Assembly: GCA_016215025.1 (NCBI GenBank)
Contig: JACRMI010000027.1
Span: 82,671-146,670, forward strand
Direction of reading: 5' to 3'
DNA from: Chloroflexota bacterium
Lineage (GTDB): Bacteria; Chloroflexota; Anaerolineae; UBA4142
Length of the DNA stretch: 64,000 bases
Under the pieces are notes generated by a model. It did no database searches, was not told the DNA's origin, and worked only from the letters and a program-made list of their open reading frames with translations. Shown here piece after piece: positions 35,992 to 43,870 of the stretch. Both the position numbers and the translations under genes were made by a program. The stretch's first letter is position 1. The number at the start of each line of letters is the position of its first letter.

Positions 35992-36033
35992 AAACGTGCG
36001 ACGCACCTCCAAAGGTGCGTCGCACGTTTTCAC
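35988..36033. repeat. 46-bp near-perfect palindrome over the methyltransferase stop codon
   Basis: Two exact 21-base arms (35988-36008 and 36013-36033, core CGTGCGACGCACCT) surround a CCAA loop. It can act as a terminator for both convergent genes, but lacks a U-tract, so it is more like a REP or repeat insertion. Confidence 0.85.
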
Positions 36034-36038
36034 GCTGC

Positions 36039-37670
36039 TCACTTTACAATCAACGGCAAATAAATTTTCGATAAAGAAATCGGCGGCGTGCCTGCGCGCA
36101 GGTACGTGCCGCGTCCTGTGCCCCACAAGATGCGCGCTTGGGATGTATTCGGCAGATCGTACGCAACGATTCCGGTGTGCGCTGTGCCAATGACAACTTC
36201 CAAATCGGTATCCGCATCGATGTTGGCGATGGTTGGCGCGGCGAGTGTGCCATCCCAGGTTTGACTACCAGCGCGCGGCAAATCGGTTGCCGAAAGCAAA
36301 GAACCATTCCAACTCAAAATGATGAGTTGACCTCCGGCGTTACTCCCCTTTTGGGTCCATGTTGTAAAAATCACTTCGGCTTTGCCATCGTTATCTAAAT
36401 CGACAATCGCTGGCTCTGAGCCAAAGCGAATGAAACTCTCGCTCGCTTGCTTGACGCGATAGGGCCAACTGCCGTGTTCGGTGCGGTCGAGCCAGTACGC
36501 GTGCAGCCGACCATCGTACGATTGATACAGAATCTCGCGGTAGCCGTCGCCGTCGATGTCTGCGACGACTGGATTCGGCATCACGGTTTCGATCACGTTA
36601 TAATCTTCGGATAATGGCGCGGCAAATGCATCCGGTGTCGGCAGATTTGTCCAGTCGAATCCATTACCCGCCCAGCGCGTCCGATCAGCGTGCAGGATGT
36701 ACGGCGAATGAAATAGATCGGTGTACGGAGATGTGCGGCAATCGTACTGATTCCCGATGATGATGATTTCGAGAACGCCGTCGTTGTTTACATCGGCGAT
36801 GGTTGGCGCACTATCGGCAAAATTCGGACGCGGTTCAAGCGGCGGTTGTCCCGCCTCGCAATTCGCGTACCCGCGCAAATCGACCGCGTGATCGTAATGA
36901 AATCCTACGCGCGCCCACGTTTTGTTCAATCCGCCGATTTGTCCGTACAGGACATTCGCGCGCAGCGGGGTTGCATCGTCGTTATACCCGGTGACGTAAT
37001 GCACGTCGCTGGGACCGATCATCTCCGCGCGACCATCCCCGTCCAAATCGGCGAGCGACACATTTTCGTTAAAGCATCCGGCAGCATAACCGGTTGAGTT
37101 GGAATCGGTTTGGACAGGCCAGCCCGTTCGTACAACGCCGGTATGATCGTACAGAAACCATTGATTGTCGGAACGCGTCGAGCAAACGAGGATTTCCAGG
37201 TCACCGTTGGCGTCCACATCGGCGACGGCAAGACTCCGCAATTCATTCCCCGATGTGGGTTGCTGCGGCCAGCCCGCCAGAGTTGTCCCATCGAATTTGG
37301 TAATGGTGACCCAGCCACCACCGTGCGCCGTGACGATTTCCAAGTTGCCATCGTTGTTCACATCGGCGACGACCACACTAGGCCAGCCACGCTGAATCCC
37401 AGGATTATTTATGACCCACTGATCGGTCCCATCCTCGCCGTTCGCGACGACGATGCGATAATCGGTCCAGATGACTTCGGGTTTGCCGTCGCTATCCAAA
37501 TCGGCGACGGCAGGCGAGGCGTACCAACCGGTGCGACACCAGGTCGTTTTGCATCCGCCGTTTTGCCATTTGAGCACCGGCGGACTGATCGCGGTGGCGG
37601 CTGAATTAGTTTGGTTCGGACTGAGCAGAATGAGGCAGACGCATGCAAATAGAATCGCGCGAAATTTCAT
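36039..37670 (-). CDS. secreted FG-GAP/VCBS repeat protein with LPL tail
   Basis: A 543-residue exported protein: signal peptide (about 1-24), then about eight beta-propeller-type repeats, each carrying a calcium-loop pattern such as DLDSDGKPEV, DVNNDGNLEI, DVDANGDLEI, DLDGDGRAEM, DIDGDGYREI and DLDNDGKAEV. This resembles integrin-alpha-like FG-GAP propellers that bind carbohydrate or matrix. The C-terminus ends SKIYLPLIVK, the same tail type as the proteins ending at 15537 and 37731. It stands 60 bases downstream of the zinc protease gene, same strand, so both belong to one secreted-protein cluster. Function inferred as adhesion or binding. Confidence 0.85.
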   Translation of the reverse strand: MKFRAILFACVCLILLSPNQTNSAATAISPPVLKWQNGGCKTTWCRTGWYASPAVADLDSDGKPEVIWTDYRIVVANGEDGTDQWVINNPGIQRGWPSVVVADVNNDGNLEIVTAHGGGWVTITKFDGTTLAGWPQQPTSGNELRSLAVADVDANGDLEILVCSTRSDNQWFLYDHTGVVRTGWPVQTDSNSTGYAAGCFNENVSLADLDGDGRAEMIGPSDVHYVTGYNDDATPLRANVLYGQIGGLNKTWARVGFHYDHAVDLRGYANCEAGQPPLEPRPNFADSAPTIADVNNDGVLEIIIIGNQYDCRTSPYTDLFHSPYILHADRTRWAGNGFDWTNLPTPDAFAAPLSEDYNVIETVMPNPVVADIDGDGYREILYQSYDGRLHAYWLDRTEHGSWPYRVKQASESFIRFGSEPAIVDLDNDGKAEVIFTTWTQKGSNAGGQLIILSWNGSLLSATDLPRAGSQTWDGTLAAPTIANIDADTDLEVVIGTAHTGIVAYDLPNTSQARILWGTGRGTYLRAGTPPISLSKIYLPLIVK

Positions 37671-37730
37671 GCCTCGATTCTAGCAAGGCGAGCGCGCCGC
37701 GTAAATAGGAAATAAAGCGGCGATGACAAG

Positions 37731-38855
37731 CTATTTGGTGACGAGCGGCAAGTTGGTCATGTAATAGAAGTAGAGTGCGGTCTGCGCCGCCGTCGGTCCT
37801 CCGATTTGTTGGTTGAAGGTCGCAGAAACCAACACACGCACAGTTCCGGTGGCGCTATAGCTGCGTCCCAAGAAATCCGTGTGCGTCAAGCTCAATGTGT
37901 ACGTCCCAGGAGTGTTCATGGTTTTGATGAGATCCGGCGTGGTGCTTTCGGTCACTCCGTTAAGCTGCCAGACGAAATTGCTGGCTGCATAGCTCATGTT
38001 CGCGCCGCGCGCTTTCCACGCCGACTGAAGACGCAGCACGCTGCCTGCGGGGATGACGGTTGTGCCAACGTACTCTGCAACTCTCACATCTTCTGGATAC
38101 ATGATGTGCAAAGCCAGCTTGTCATAGTTGGTGAACCCCGCATCGCTATAGTTGCTGCCGGTTTGAACGCACAAAGGTGTGGATGCCGACGTGAACTGAT
38201 AGTGCATCACCGAGTCTTTATCGTACGGCGTGATAAAGCCGCCTGACGCCGTGTGATATGCTCCATCGGTGGAAGGCACACAGCTAGCATTCTCATCAGT
38301 GCGAGCGTGTTCGTGCGATAGTCCCAGCGCATGTCCGAATTCGTGCAAGGTATGATTGAGCCACGGGCTGGAGTTCGGCGGACCGCCTCGCAAGTTGCCA
38401 TTGTCGTCGCCCAACCGCAAATTGTACACACAGGGTCGATTGGCAGCCAAGTCGTCCGGCGCATTCGACCAACTGCTGTTGGGCTGGGACGTCATGGGAC
38501 AACCAATGCCTGGCACGGCGTTCGATCCCAGGGTATAACCTACGTTCGAGAGAACAACGCGAATGTCGCCATCAAAATAGTCGTTCCCGTTCTGTTGCGG
38601 TACCGAACTGGGACACGCGCCGAGATAGTTGAAGCGAATGTTTGCCGCGTATTCAAATTCCTTGAGGTCGGTCAGAATTTCCTGCACGCGATTCAGGCGT
38701 GTGGTGACGGCGGTGCCGACGAAACAGACGCTAATCGTTTTCGACCGGACGCCATGAAACCAATACAGCGCGGCATCGGCGGGCTGGGCCAATCGCAGGA
38801 ACAAGACCGCGCCCAACGTGATGAACACGCCGGTCAGGGTCAGGCGCGCGTTCAT
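37731..38855 (-). CDS. secreted zinc metalloprotease with Ig/PKD-like domain and LPL tail
   Basis: A 374-residue exported protease with HEFGHALGLSHEH (metzincin zinc motif HExxHxxGxxH) and a DSVMHYQF Met-turn. I place the start at the ATG at 38855, overlapping the stop of the upstream gene (ATGA), so translation is coupled; an in-frame ATG 33 bases earlier lies inside the upstream gene. The mature N-terminus (YWFHGVRSKTISVCFVG) begins the catalytic domain; residues about 270-360 resemble a PKD/Ig-like beta domain (NTPGTYTLSLTHTDF). The C-terminus ends YYMTNLPLVTK. Likely substrate is extracellular protein; not identical in domain plan to the astacin-like gene at 14222. Confidence 0.85.
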   Translation of the reverse strand: MNARLTLTGVFITLGAVLFLRLAQPADAALYWFHGVRSKTISVCFVGTAVTTRLNRVQEILTDLKEFEYAANIRFNYLGACPSSVPQQNGNDYFDGDIRVVLSNVGYTLGSNAVPGIGCPMTSQPNSSWSNAPDDLAANRPCVYNLRLGDDNGNLRGGPPNSSPWLNHTLHEFGHALGLSHEHARTDENASCVPSTDGAYHTASGGFITPYDKDSVMHYQFTSASTPLCVQTGSNYSDAGFTNYDKLALHIMYPEDVRVAEYVGTTVIPAGSVLRLQSAWKARGANMSYAASNFVWQLNGVTESTTPDLIKTMNTPGTYTLSLTHTDFLGRSYSATGTVRVLVSATFNQQIGGPTAAQTALYFYYMTNLPLVTK

Positions 38856-39295
38856 TGTCCAAATCCGACGGCCTGCATCAAGCGACAATCGCTCGACTGG
38901 CAGCCAATCGACGTGCCACTTGTGTCGGCAGGATCGTAGAGAATGCTGAGGGTGCGTCCCGCGACCTGGGCGGTGCTGATGACGCTCAAAAACCGTGCGG
39001 CCTTCGATGCGTCTGAGGTTGATACGACAAAGTAACTAATTCCGCCAACGGCAGTTTGGCATTGCACATGTACCCGTGAAGAGTACGTGACGATTTGTAC
39101 TGGCGTGCAGAAAATCCAAGTGGCTGCCTCAGGAGCTTGGCTTACATTGCTCAACGTCTGCGATTCATCGCGCCCGATCTGCGCGGTGGCAGTAGGAACT
39201 CGCATGGGTTGGATCAGGAGCGTGAGCAGCATACCACTCAGAACGAGAGCTGCATTTCGCATGATTGATCGAACAGACAGGTGGACGGTGAACAT
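38852..39295 (-). CDS. small secreted protein coupled to the zinc protease
   Basis: A 147-residue exported protein of unknown function. The ATG at 39295 follows TTCAAGGGGGAAACC, the same ribosome-site context as the repeat protein at 12192. Residues 1-40 are a signal peptide region. The mature part contains IFCTPVQIVTYSSRVHVQCQ and GCQSSDCRLMQA, giving four cysteines likely to form disulfides. It overlaps the protease gene by four bases, so the two are made together; it could be an inhibitor, chaperone or substrate of the protease, but that is inference. A promoter lies 290 bases upstream at 39588-39616. Confidence 0.7.
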   Translation of the reverse strand: MFTVHLSVRSIMRNAALVLSGMLLTLLIQPMRVPTATAQIGRDESQTLSNVSQAPEAATWIFCTPVQIVTYSSRVHVQCQTAVGGISYFVVSTSDASKAARFLSVISTAQVAGRTLSILYDPADTSGTSIGCQSSDCRLMQAVGFGQ

Positions 39296-39587
39296 GGTTT
39301 GGTTTCCCCCTTGAAAGATTTTTTCGTGTGGATGAGTATACGATCCCTGCATCAATCGATGGATGACGCGGATCATGTTTTCGGTTTGGATTCGGTGAGA
39401 TCAAGAGAGCAGAAAAGAACCAGGGCGCAGAAGCACGCAAAAGACCGAAGGAGAGGCGTATAGTGCAAAGACGAAATTCTTCTGAGTAGCGAATTCGCAA
39501 CATAGCCATCCATGTCCAGAACGGCAATCAGGATTGGACGCCAGCGATGTGGGGGAAACATTGCTCGCCTTCAGCAGCGTCGACGAA
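39296..39587 (-). promoter_or_regulatory. long leader of the secreted-protein operon
   Basis: About 290 bases without a supported gene, transcribed from the promoter at 39588-39616. A GACGC/GCGTC stem encloses a 35-base segment near the predicted start (about 39537-39582 on the minus strand). No terminator or known aptamer was recognised. Confidence 0.35.
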
Positions 39588-39616
39588 AGAATAACAGGAA
39601 TCTGTGCTAGTGTCAA
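39588..39616 (-). promoter_or_regulatory. promoter of the secreted-protein operon (minus strand)
   Basis: On the minus strand TTGACA (39611-39616), a 17-bp spacer and TATTCT (39588-39593). It points away from the GntR gene, whose own promoter starts about 40 bases further on. Confidence 0.65.
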
Positions 39617-39657
39617 TGACAAATGTTCGATGAGCGGTCTTCCCCCTTGACAACCTG

Positions 39658-39689
39658 TGGTATAATTGTACTAGTTAGATTAATACAAT
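39658..39689 (+). promoter_or_regulatory. extended -10 promoter and overlapping operator of the YtrA-type regulator
   Basis: TGGTATAAT (39658-39666) is an extended -10 element; TTGACA at 39647-39652 could serve an alternative -10 (TACTAG). A 25-bp symmetric site, ATTGTA-(C)TA ... TA(A)-TACAAT (39665-39689), covers the predicted transcription start, as expected for autorepression by a GntR/YtrA protein. Confidence 0.6.
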
Positions 39690-39704
39690 TTAGAAAGGCA
39701 CACA

Positions 39705-40100
39705 ATGGAGCTCCGATTAGATCCCGACAGCGCGGTGCCCATTTATCTGCAAATCGTTCATACGATCAAGCATCAGGTCGCAACGGGACGACTCAAGCCG
39801 GGTGAACAGTTGCCGACCGTGCGCGAATTGGCGACCAATCTACGAATCAATCCAAACACGGTGGCAAGGGCATACGATCAACTGGATGGTGACAACGTGA
39901 TTACAACTCAACAAGGGCGCGGCACGTACGTGCGCGAGCATCCTGACGAAGCGCATCTTTCGCGTGTGCGTCAGGAACAACTCAAAGCAATGATGGACGG
40001 CGTCGTCGGCAAAGCATTTAGCATGGGCTATAGCGTCGACGAAGTGCGTGAAGCATTCGATGCGCAATTGGCGCGCTGGACGCGCATGAAGAAATCGTAA
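39705..40100 (+). CDS. GntR-family transcriptional regulator, YtrA subfamily
   Basis: A 131-residue repressor with an N-terminal winged helix: LQIVHTIKHQVATGRLKPGE, QLPTVRELATNLRINPNTVARAYDQL (the recognition helix) and GRGTYV in the wing. The short C-terminal extension of about 50 residues, without a large ligand domain, is typical of YtrA regulators, which usually control ABC exporters next to them. It is the first gene of a long same-strand run ending in an ABC-2 exporter at 48631, and a symmetric operator overlaps its promoter. AGAAAGG precedes the ATG. Ligand unknown; in other bacteria such regulators respond to cell-envelope stress. Confidence 0.9.
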   Translation: MELRLDPDSAVPIYLQIVHTIKHQVATGRLKPGEQLPTVRELATNLRINPNTVARAYDQLDGDNVITTQQGRGTYVREHPDEAHLSRVRQEQLKAMMDGVVGKAFSMGYSVDEVREAFDAQLARWTRMKKS

Positions 40101-40102
40101 GC

Positions 40103-40157
40103 GTAGGGCAAGTCTCCAACTTGCCTGATATTTCTGCAAGTTGGAAGCTTGCGCTAC
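40103..40157. repeat. GTAGGGCAA-family palindromic repeat
   Basis: GTAGGGCAAGTCTCCAACTT... and the inverted ...AAGTTGGAAGCTTGCGCTAC form a 55-bp imperfect palindrome between the regulator and SPFH genes. Same family as 11786-11839 and 60690-60712. Confidence 0.75.
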
Positions 40158-40177
40158 TTTGCGAAGGAGGATAGAGC

Positions 40178-41107
40178 ATGAAAACCGGACTTTTTCGACC
40201 CAAGACGTTGAATGAACTGAAACAAACGAATCCCATTGGCATCGCGTTATTCATTGTTATTTTGTTGTTGGGCATGTTGGCGAGTGGGCTCACTGGGGAG
40301 TTCCAGCGAAATGCGTTTCCTTGGTTTACGTTCCTTGGTTTTGCGATTGGCTTGACCGTCTTGTTCTCTTTGAAGATTGCGAATCAATGGGAGAAGGCAA
40401 TCGTTTTGCGGTTTGGCAAGTTCAATCGACTATCTGGTCCGGGCATGTTCTGGATTTTGCCGCTGATCGATACGATTCCATCCTGGATCGATCATCGTGT
40501 CATGGTGACGCCGTTCAAAGCGGAGCGCACGTTGACGCGCGATACCGTTCCTGTCGATGTGGATGCGGTGTTGTTTTGGGTTGTGTGGGACGCGCAAAAA
40601 GCCGCGCTCGAAGTGGAAAATTATCGCGATGCGATTGCCTGGGCAGCGCAGACCGCGTTGCGCGATGTGATCGGCAAGATGATGCTCGCCGACATTTTAG
40701 TTGGGCGCGACAAAATCGATGCCGAACTGCAAAAGATCATCGATCAGCGCACGACGCCATGGGGCGTGACGGTGCAATCGGTCGAAATCCGCGATGTCGT
40801 CATTCCGCAACTGCTCGAAGATGCGATGAGTCGCCAAGCGCAAGCCGAACGCGAACGCCAAGCGCGCGTCATCCTGGGTGAATCGGAAAAGCAGATCGCG
40901 GCAAGCTTTGCGGAGGCGGCGGCGCAGTATGCGAACAATCCGACGGCGCTGCATTTGCGCGCGATGAATATGCTGTTTGAAGGTCTAAAAGAAAAGGGCG
41001 CGCTCGTCATCGTGCCGAGCAGCGCCGTCGATACGATGAACCTGGGGGCGCTAACCGGCATCACAGCGTTGGCGAAACAAGTCGATAATAATCCGAAGGC
41101 AAGTTGA
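40178..41107 (+). CDS. SPFH/band 7 (slipin-like) membrane protein
   Basis: A 309-residue stomatin-family protein: two hydrophobic segments (about 20-65), then an SPFH domain starting VLRFGKFNRLSGPGMFWILP, with VPVDVDAVLFWVV, RDVIGKMMLADILVGRDKI and VEIRDVVIPQLLEDAMSRQAQAERE, and a short helical tail ending PSSAVDTMNLG. Slipins oligomerise in membrane microdomains and are often linked to membrane proteases. AGGAGG lies before the ATG. It is the second gene of the cluster led by the YtrA regulator, next to several CPBP proteases, which fits a membrane quality or stress role. Confidence 0.9.
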   Translation: MKTGLFRPKTLNELKQTNPIGIALFIVILLLGMLASGLTGEFQRNAFPWFTFLGFAIGLTVLFSLKIANQWEKAIVLRFGKFNRLSGPGMFWILPLIDTIPSWIDHRVMVTPFKAERTLTRDTVPVDVDAVLFWVVWDAQKAALEVENYRDAIAWAAQTALRDVIGKMMLADILVGRDKIDAELQKIIDQRTTPWGVTVQSVEIRDVVIPQLLEDAMSRQAQAERERQARVILGESEKQIAASFAEAAAQYANNPTALHLRAMNMLFEGLKEKGALVIVPSSAVDTMNLGALTGITALAKQVDNNPKAS

Positions 41108-41115
41108 GGTGATCG

Positions 41116-41343
41116 ATGGTTGAGCCAATTCAATGGGAATATCGCGTTAGAACGATTGGGTCGTCAATTATGGGCACGAAGGACGAAGCTATTGAAGAGA
41201 CGTTGAACGAATGGGGCGAAGAAGGTTGGGAAGCGACTATGGTCTATACACCCGAAGGCAGTGGCAAGGTAACGATTGTTGCCAAGCGCCCGCTGACCGA
41301 TGCGGTGCGTCGTGAACGTTCGATGCCAGGATTGAGGCGCTGA
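41116..41343 (+). CDS. DUF4177-like small protein
   Basis: A 75-residue soluble protein with QWEYRVRTIG, LNEWGEEGWEATMVY and KVTIVAKRPL, the pattern of DUF4177, a small alpha/beta fold of unknown role common beside membrane genes. It starts nine bases after the SPFH gene and ends two bases before the next start, so it is part of the operon. No catalytic residues are visible. Confidence 0.75.
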   Translation: MVEPIQWEYRVRTIGSSIMGTKDEAIEETLNEWGEEGWEATMVYTPEGSGKVTIVAKRPLTDAVRRERSMPGLRR

Positions 41344-41344
41344 A

Positions 41345-41533
41345 ATGAGAACGCGACTTGGCGTTGCAGTTATCGTCGTTGCGCTGGTTTGGGCGGTGGT
41401 GATTCTGGCTGTATCAAATGTGATAGGCGATGTGCCACAATCTTCCCGTGTGTTATCGATCTTGGGTGGCGGCGCGGCGGCGTGTATTATCTTGCTGGGT
41501 GGCATGATTGCGCAGGAACGAAGGGCAAAATGA
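41345..41533 (+). CDS. small two-span membrane protein (62 aa)
   Basis: A 62-residue protein with two hydrophobic helices (about 6-28 and 36-55) and a basic C-terminus. It begins two bases after the DUF4177 stop and overlaps the next gene by four bases (ATGA), showing tight translational coupling to the CPBP protease. No family recognised. The coupling makes it likely real despite its size. Confidence 0.65.
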   Translation: MRTRLGVAVIVVALVWAVVILAVSNVIGDVPQSSRVLSILGGGAAACIILLGGMIAQERRAK

Positions 41534-42330
41534 TCTCGCACAAGAAATTCAACTGGAAAGTGTTTATTACGATTTGGCTTGCCACGATTTTTGGCGTGAT
41601 TGCGATTATTCCATACTCGTTGGCAGTGCAAGGCGCATCGCTGGAAAAAATTGCGACTCAAATTCCGATTCCGCTGTTGCTTGCAATTCAAATCGGGCAG
41701 AATGCTATCATGTTCGGCGTGGCGACGATGTTGGGCTTGTTTCTTGCGAATCGCATTGGCTTGGGCGCGCCGATTCTCGAAGGATTCTTCGCGCGGCAAA
41801 GGGTGCGTGAGCAAATAAGATCGATCATTCTGCCATCGGTGATATTGGGCGTGGTGGCAGCGCTCATCATTATCGCTCTGGATGTTTTCTTGTTTTCGCC
41901 TGCGCTAAAGGCTGAACTTGGCGTACTGGCAGGCGAGCAGGGAGCGCAGAGTATTGCCAAACCTGCTGCATGGCAAGGATTTTTCGCATCGTTCTATGGC
42001 GGCATCAACGAAGAAGTTTTGCTGCGCTTGTTCTTGCTTACGTCGTTGGCATGGCTCGGCAAGTTTGTGAGCCACACGGCAGAGGGACGCCCAACGCTCG
42101 CGGTGCTTTGGATTGCGAATATTCTTACCGCAATTTTGTTCGGGCTGGGGCATTTGCCTGTCACGGCGATGGTGATTCCGCTGACACCGCTCGTCATCAC
42201 GCGTGCGATTGTATTGAATGGCTTGGCGGGGCTGGCGTTCGGTTATCTCTATTGGAGGCGCGGCATCGAGTCCGCAATGCTTTCGCATTTCTCGGCGGAC
42301 ATAGTGCTGCATGTGTTGTTGGCAATGTAG
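41530..42330 (+). CDS. CPBP-family intramembrane metalloprotease homologue (copy 1)
   Basis: A 266-residue polytopic protein. I start at the ATG at 41530, which overlaps the upstream stop; the longer frame has no ribosome site. CPBP motifs: motif 1 NEEVLLRLF (EExxxR), motif 2 FGLGHLP and motif 3 HFSADIVLH. These residues form the metal-binding active site in Rce1-like proteases and bacterial bacteriocin-maturation or immunity proteins. It is the first of four CPBP loci in 5.5 kb. Substrate unknown. Confidence 0.88.
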   Translation: MISHKKFNWKVFITIWLATIFGVIAIIPYSLAVQGASLEKIATQIPIPLLLAIQIGQNAIMFGVATMLGLFLANRIGLGAPILEGFFARQRVREQIRSIILPSVILGVVAALIIIALDVFLFSPALKAELGVLAGEQGAQSIAKPAAWQGFFASFYGGINEEVLLRLFLLTSLAWLGKFVSHTAEGRPTLAVLWIANILTAILFGLGHLPVTAMVIPLTPLVITRAIVLNGLAGLAFGYLYWRRGIESAMLSHFSADIVLHVLLAM

Positions 42331-42368
42331 TGAACAAACAGTGGAACAGCAAAGCAGCGGCACAGTAG

Positions 42369-42390
42369 GGAACGCTCGTCGTAGCGTTCC
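42369..42390. repeat. short hairpin before the DUF3887-like gene
   Basis: GGAACGCT / AGCGTTCC with a CGTCGT loop lies 20 bases upstream of the lipoprotein ATG, after the CPBP gene; a possible intercistronic stabiliser. No U-tract. Confidence 0.5.
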
Positions 42391-42409
42391 AACATCGAGA
42401 CAGGGAAAC

Positions 42410-42850
42410 ATGAAAATCAATCGAATCGTTTCAATCGTCAGTTTGGTATTGGTCGTTTTGCTCGGCGCATGTTCGGCGGTGTCGCTGCCGCTCTCTGGTT
42501 CCGATCGAGATGCCGTGTTGGCGTACAGCGAAGCCAAGGTCGATAATTTGATGCAGTCGATGAATAACAACGACTTGGCTGCATTCTCGCGCGATCTCGA
42601 CGACAAGATGAAGGGCGCGTTCACCGCTGACTCTTTTGCCAAGATGCAGTCTCAGATCGGCGGCAAGATCGGCAAGTACGTCTCGCGTCAAGTATCGACT
42701 GTTCTGCGGACCGGCGATTATGTGACCATCATTTACGCCGCGCGCTTTGAGAACGAAGACGCCGTAACCATGCGCGTCTCATTGGAAACCGCGGAGCCGC
42801 ATCGCGTCAGCGGCTTGTGGTTCGACTCGGCGAAATTGCGCCAGCAATAA
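42410..42850 (+). CDS. DUF3887-like lipoprotein
   Basis: A 146-residue lipoprotein: signal peptide with lipobox LLGAC (about 17-21), followed by a single alpha/beta domain with NLMQSMNNNDLAAFSRDLDDKMK, QIGGKIGKYVSRQVSTV and YAARFENEDAVTMRVSLE, which fits the DUF3887 (NTF2-like) pattern. The start is the ATG at 42410 after CAGGGAAAC; the upstream open frame is not used. It faces outward at the membrane and lies inside the CPBP/SdpI cluster. Function of the family is unknown. Confidence 0.75.
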   Translation: MKINRIVSIVSLVLVVLLGACSAVSLPLSGSDRDAVLAYSEAKVDNLMQSMNNNDLAAFSRDLDDKMKGAFTADSFAKMQSQIGGKIGKYVSRQVSTVLRTGDYVTIIYAARFENEDAVTMRVSLETAEPHRVSGLWFDSAKLRQQ

Positions 42851-42868
42851 TTATCGCAGGAGAGAACG

Positions 42869-43702
42869 ATGTTGGGATATGCTTTACTTGTTGGTGGAAT
42901 ATTATTCGCGGCTGGAATTGCCACATACGTTTTTGCGCCCATCGTCGGCCCCAATCCGATTTTCGGCGTGCGCATTGGCTATGCGTACGCGAGCCGCGAA
43001 ACCTGGGACAAGACGAATCGATTTGGCGGCGCGTTGATGGCGTTGGTTGGCACCGGCATTTTGATACTCGGCTTGCTGATGCAGACGATGAATTTTGCCG
43101 CACGCGATGGCATCACGATCATGACGGTTATCATGCTTGTGACACTAGGTGCAGCTTTAGTGTGGATGTACCTCTACGCGCGCAACCTCGCGCAAGCGAC
43201 GCCCATTGCGCGCGAATTGGTCTCGGTCCGATTTCATTGGTATTACCTTGCGCCCGTTCTCGCGACATTTGCATTGTTGGTTGCATCCATGCTGGTGATT
43301 TATCCGACACTGCCAGCTGACCGTGTGCCATCGCATTTCAATTTTTACGATCAAGCCGATGGCTGGCAAACCCGCAATGAATTTCTTCTGACGTTCCTTG
43401 GAATGGCATTTCTGTTCGTCGCGCTCAACGCTTTCATTGTGTTGGTTGCGACACGCGAGCCGTTGATTGCGTTTAGTCGGTGGGGCAGCGGCTGGCGACT
43501 CGATCCCGAAAAAGGATTGGTTTTTGTCGGCGTTGTGTTTGCCATCGTCAATTTGATTTTCATCGCGTTGTTGTGGAACATTGGGTGGTTCACGGCCCAA
43601 GGCGCATTGGCGTTTTCGTTCTCGGTTATTCTCTGGATGCTCATTCCCCTAATCGGATTTATCATCGCATTGTTTTTTGTGCTAGGGCGGCGCGAACCGT
43701 GA
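42869..43702 (+). CDS. SdpI-like/DUF1648 membrane protein
   Basis: A 277-residue polytopic protein. The N-terminus has VGPNPIFGVRIGYAYASRE and WDKTNRFGG, the SdpI signature (SdpI is the Bacillus immunity protein against the SdpC toxin). The middle contains a DUF1648-type segment, YPTLPADRVPSHFNFYDQAD, followed by three more hydrophobic helices. About eight transmembrane segments in total. CAGGAGAG precedes the ATG. Its presence beside CPBP proteases and an ABC exporter suggests a self-protection or peptide-handling system, but no toxin precursor is recognisable. Confidence 0.82.
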   Translation: MLGYALLVGGILFAAGIATYVFAPIVGPNPIFGVRIGYAYASRETWDKTNRFGGALMALVGTGILILGLLMQTMNFAARDGITIMTVIMLVTLGAALVWMYLYARNLAQATPIARELVSVRFHWYYLAPVLATFALLVASMLVIYPTLPADRVPSHFNFYDQADGWQTRNEFLLTFLGMAFLFVALNAFIVLVATREPLIAFSRWGSGWRLDPEKGLVFVGVVFAIVNLIFIALLWNIGWFTAQGALAFSFSVILWMLIPLIGFIIALFFVLGRREP

Positions 43703-43729
43703 CGTGTTGCCTGGATCAAGGAGGCAGCT

Positions 43730-43870
43730 GTGCAACAAACCCCGACGGATGTTCTTGTTGCCTACTTGATCTTCATGGTGTTTTGGTTTGCGTTGGTTGC
43801 GGTTATTCTGATTCTTGGACAAGGGTCGTCGCGCGTGCGCGATTTTCGAACTCGGATGCTTGCGCAATGA
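43730..43870 (+). CDS. small single-span membrane protein (46 aa)
   Basis: A GTG-initiated 46-residue protein directly behind a strong AAGGAGG site (five bases). It has a polar N-terminus (VQQTPTDV), one hydrophobic span (AYLIFMVFWFALVAVILIL) and a basic tail ending RMLAQ. Its stop overlaps the start of the following CPBP pseudogene (ATGA), so it was once the coupled partner of that protease, similar to the small protein coupled to CPBP copy 1. Reading frame intact. Confidence 0.65.
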   Translation: MQQTPTDVLVAYLIFMVFWFALVAVILILGQGSSRVRDFRTRMLAQ

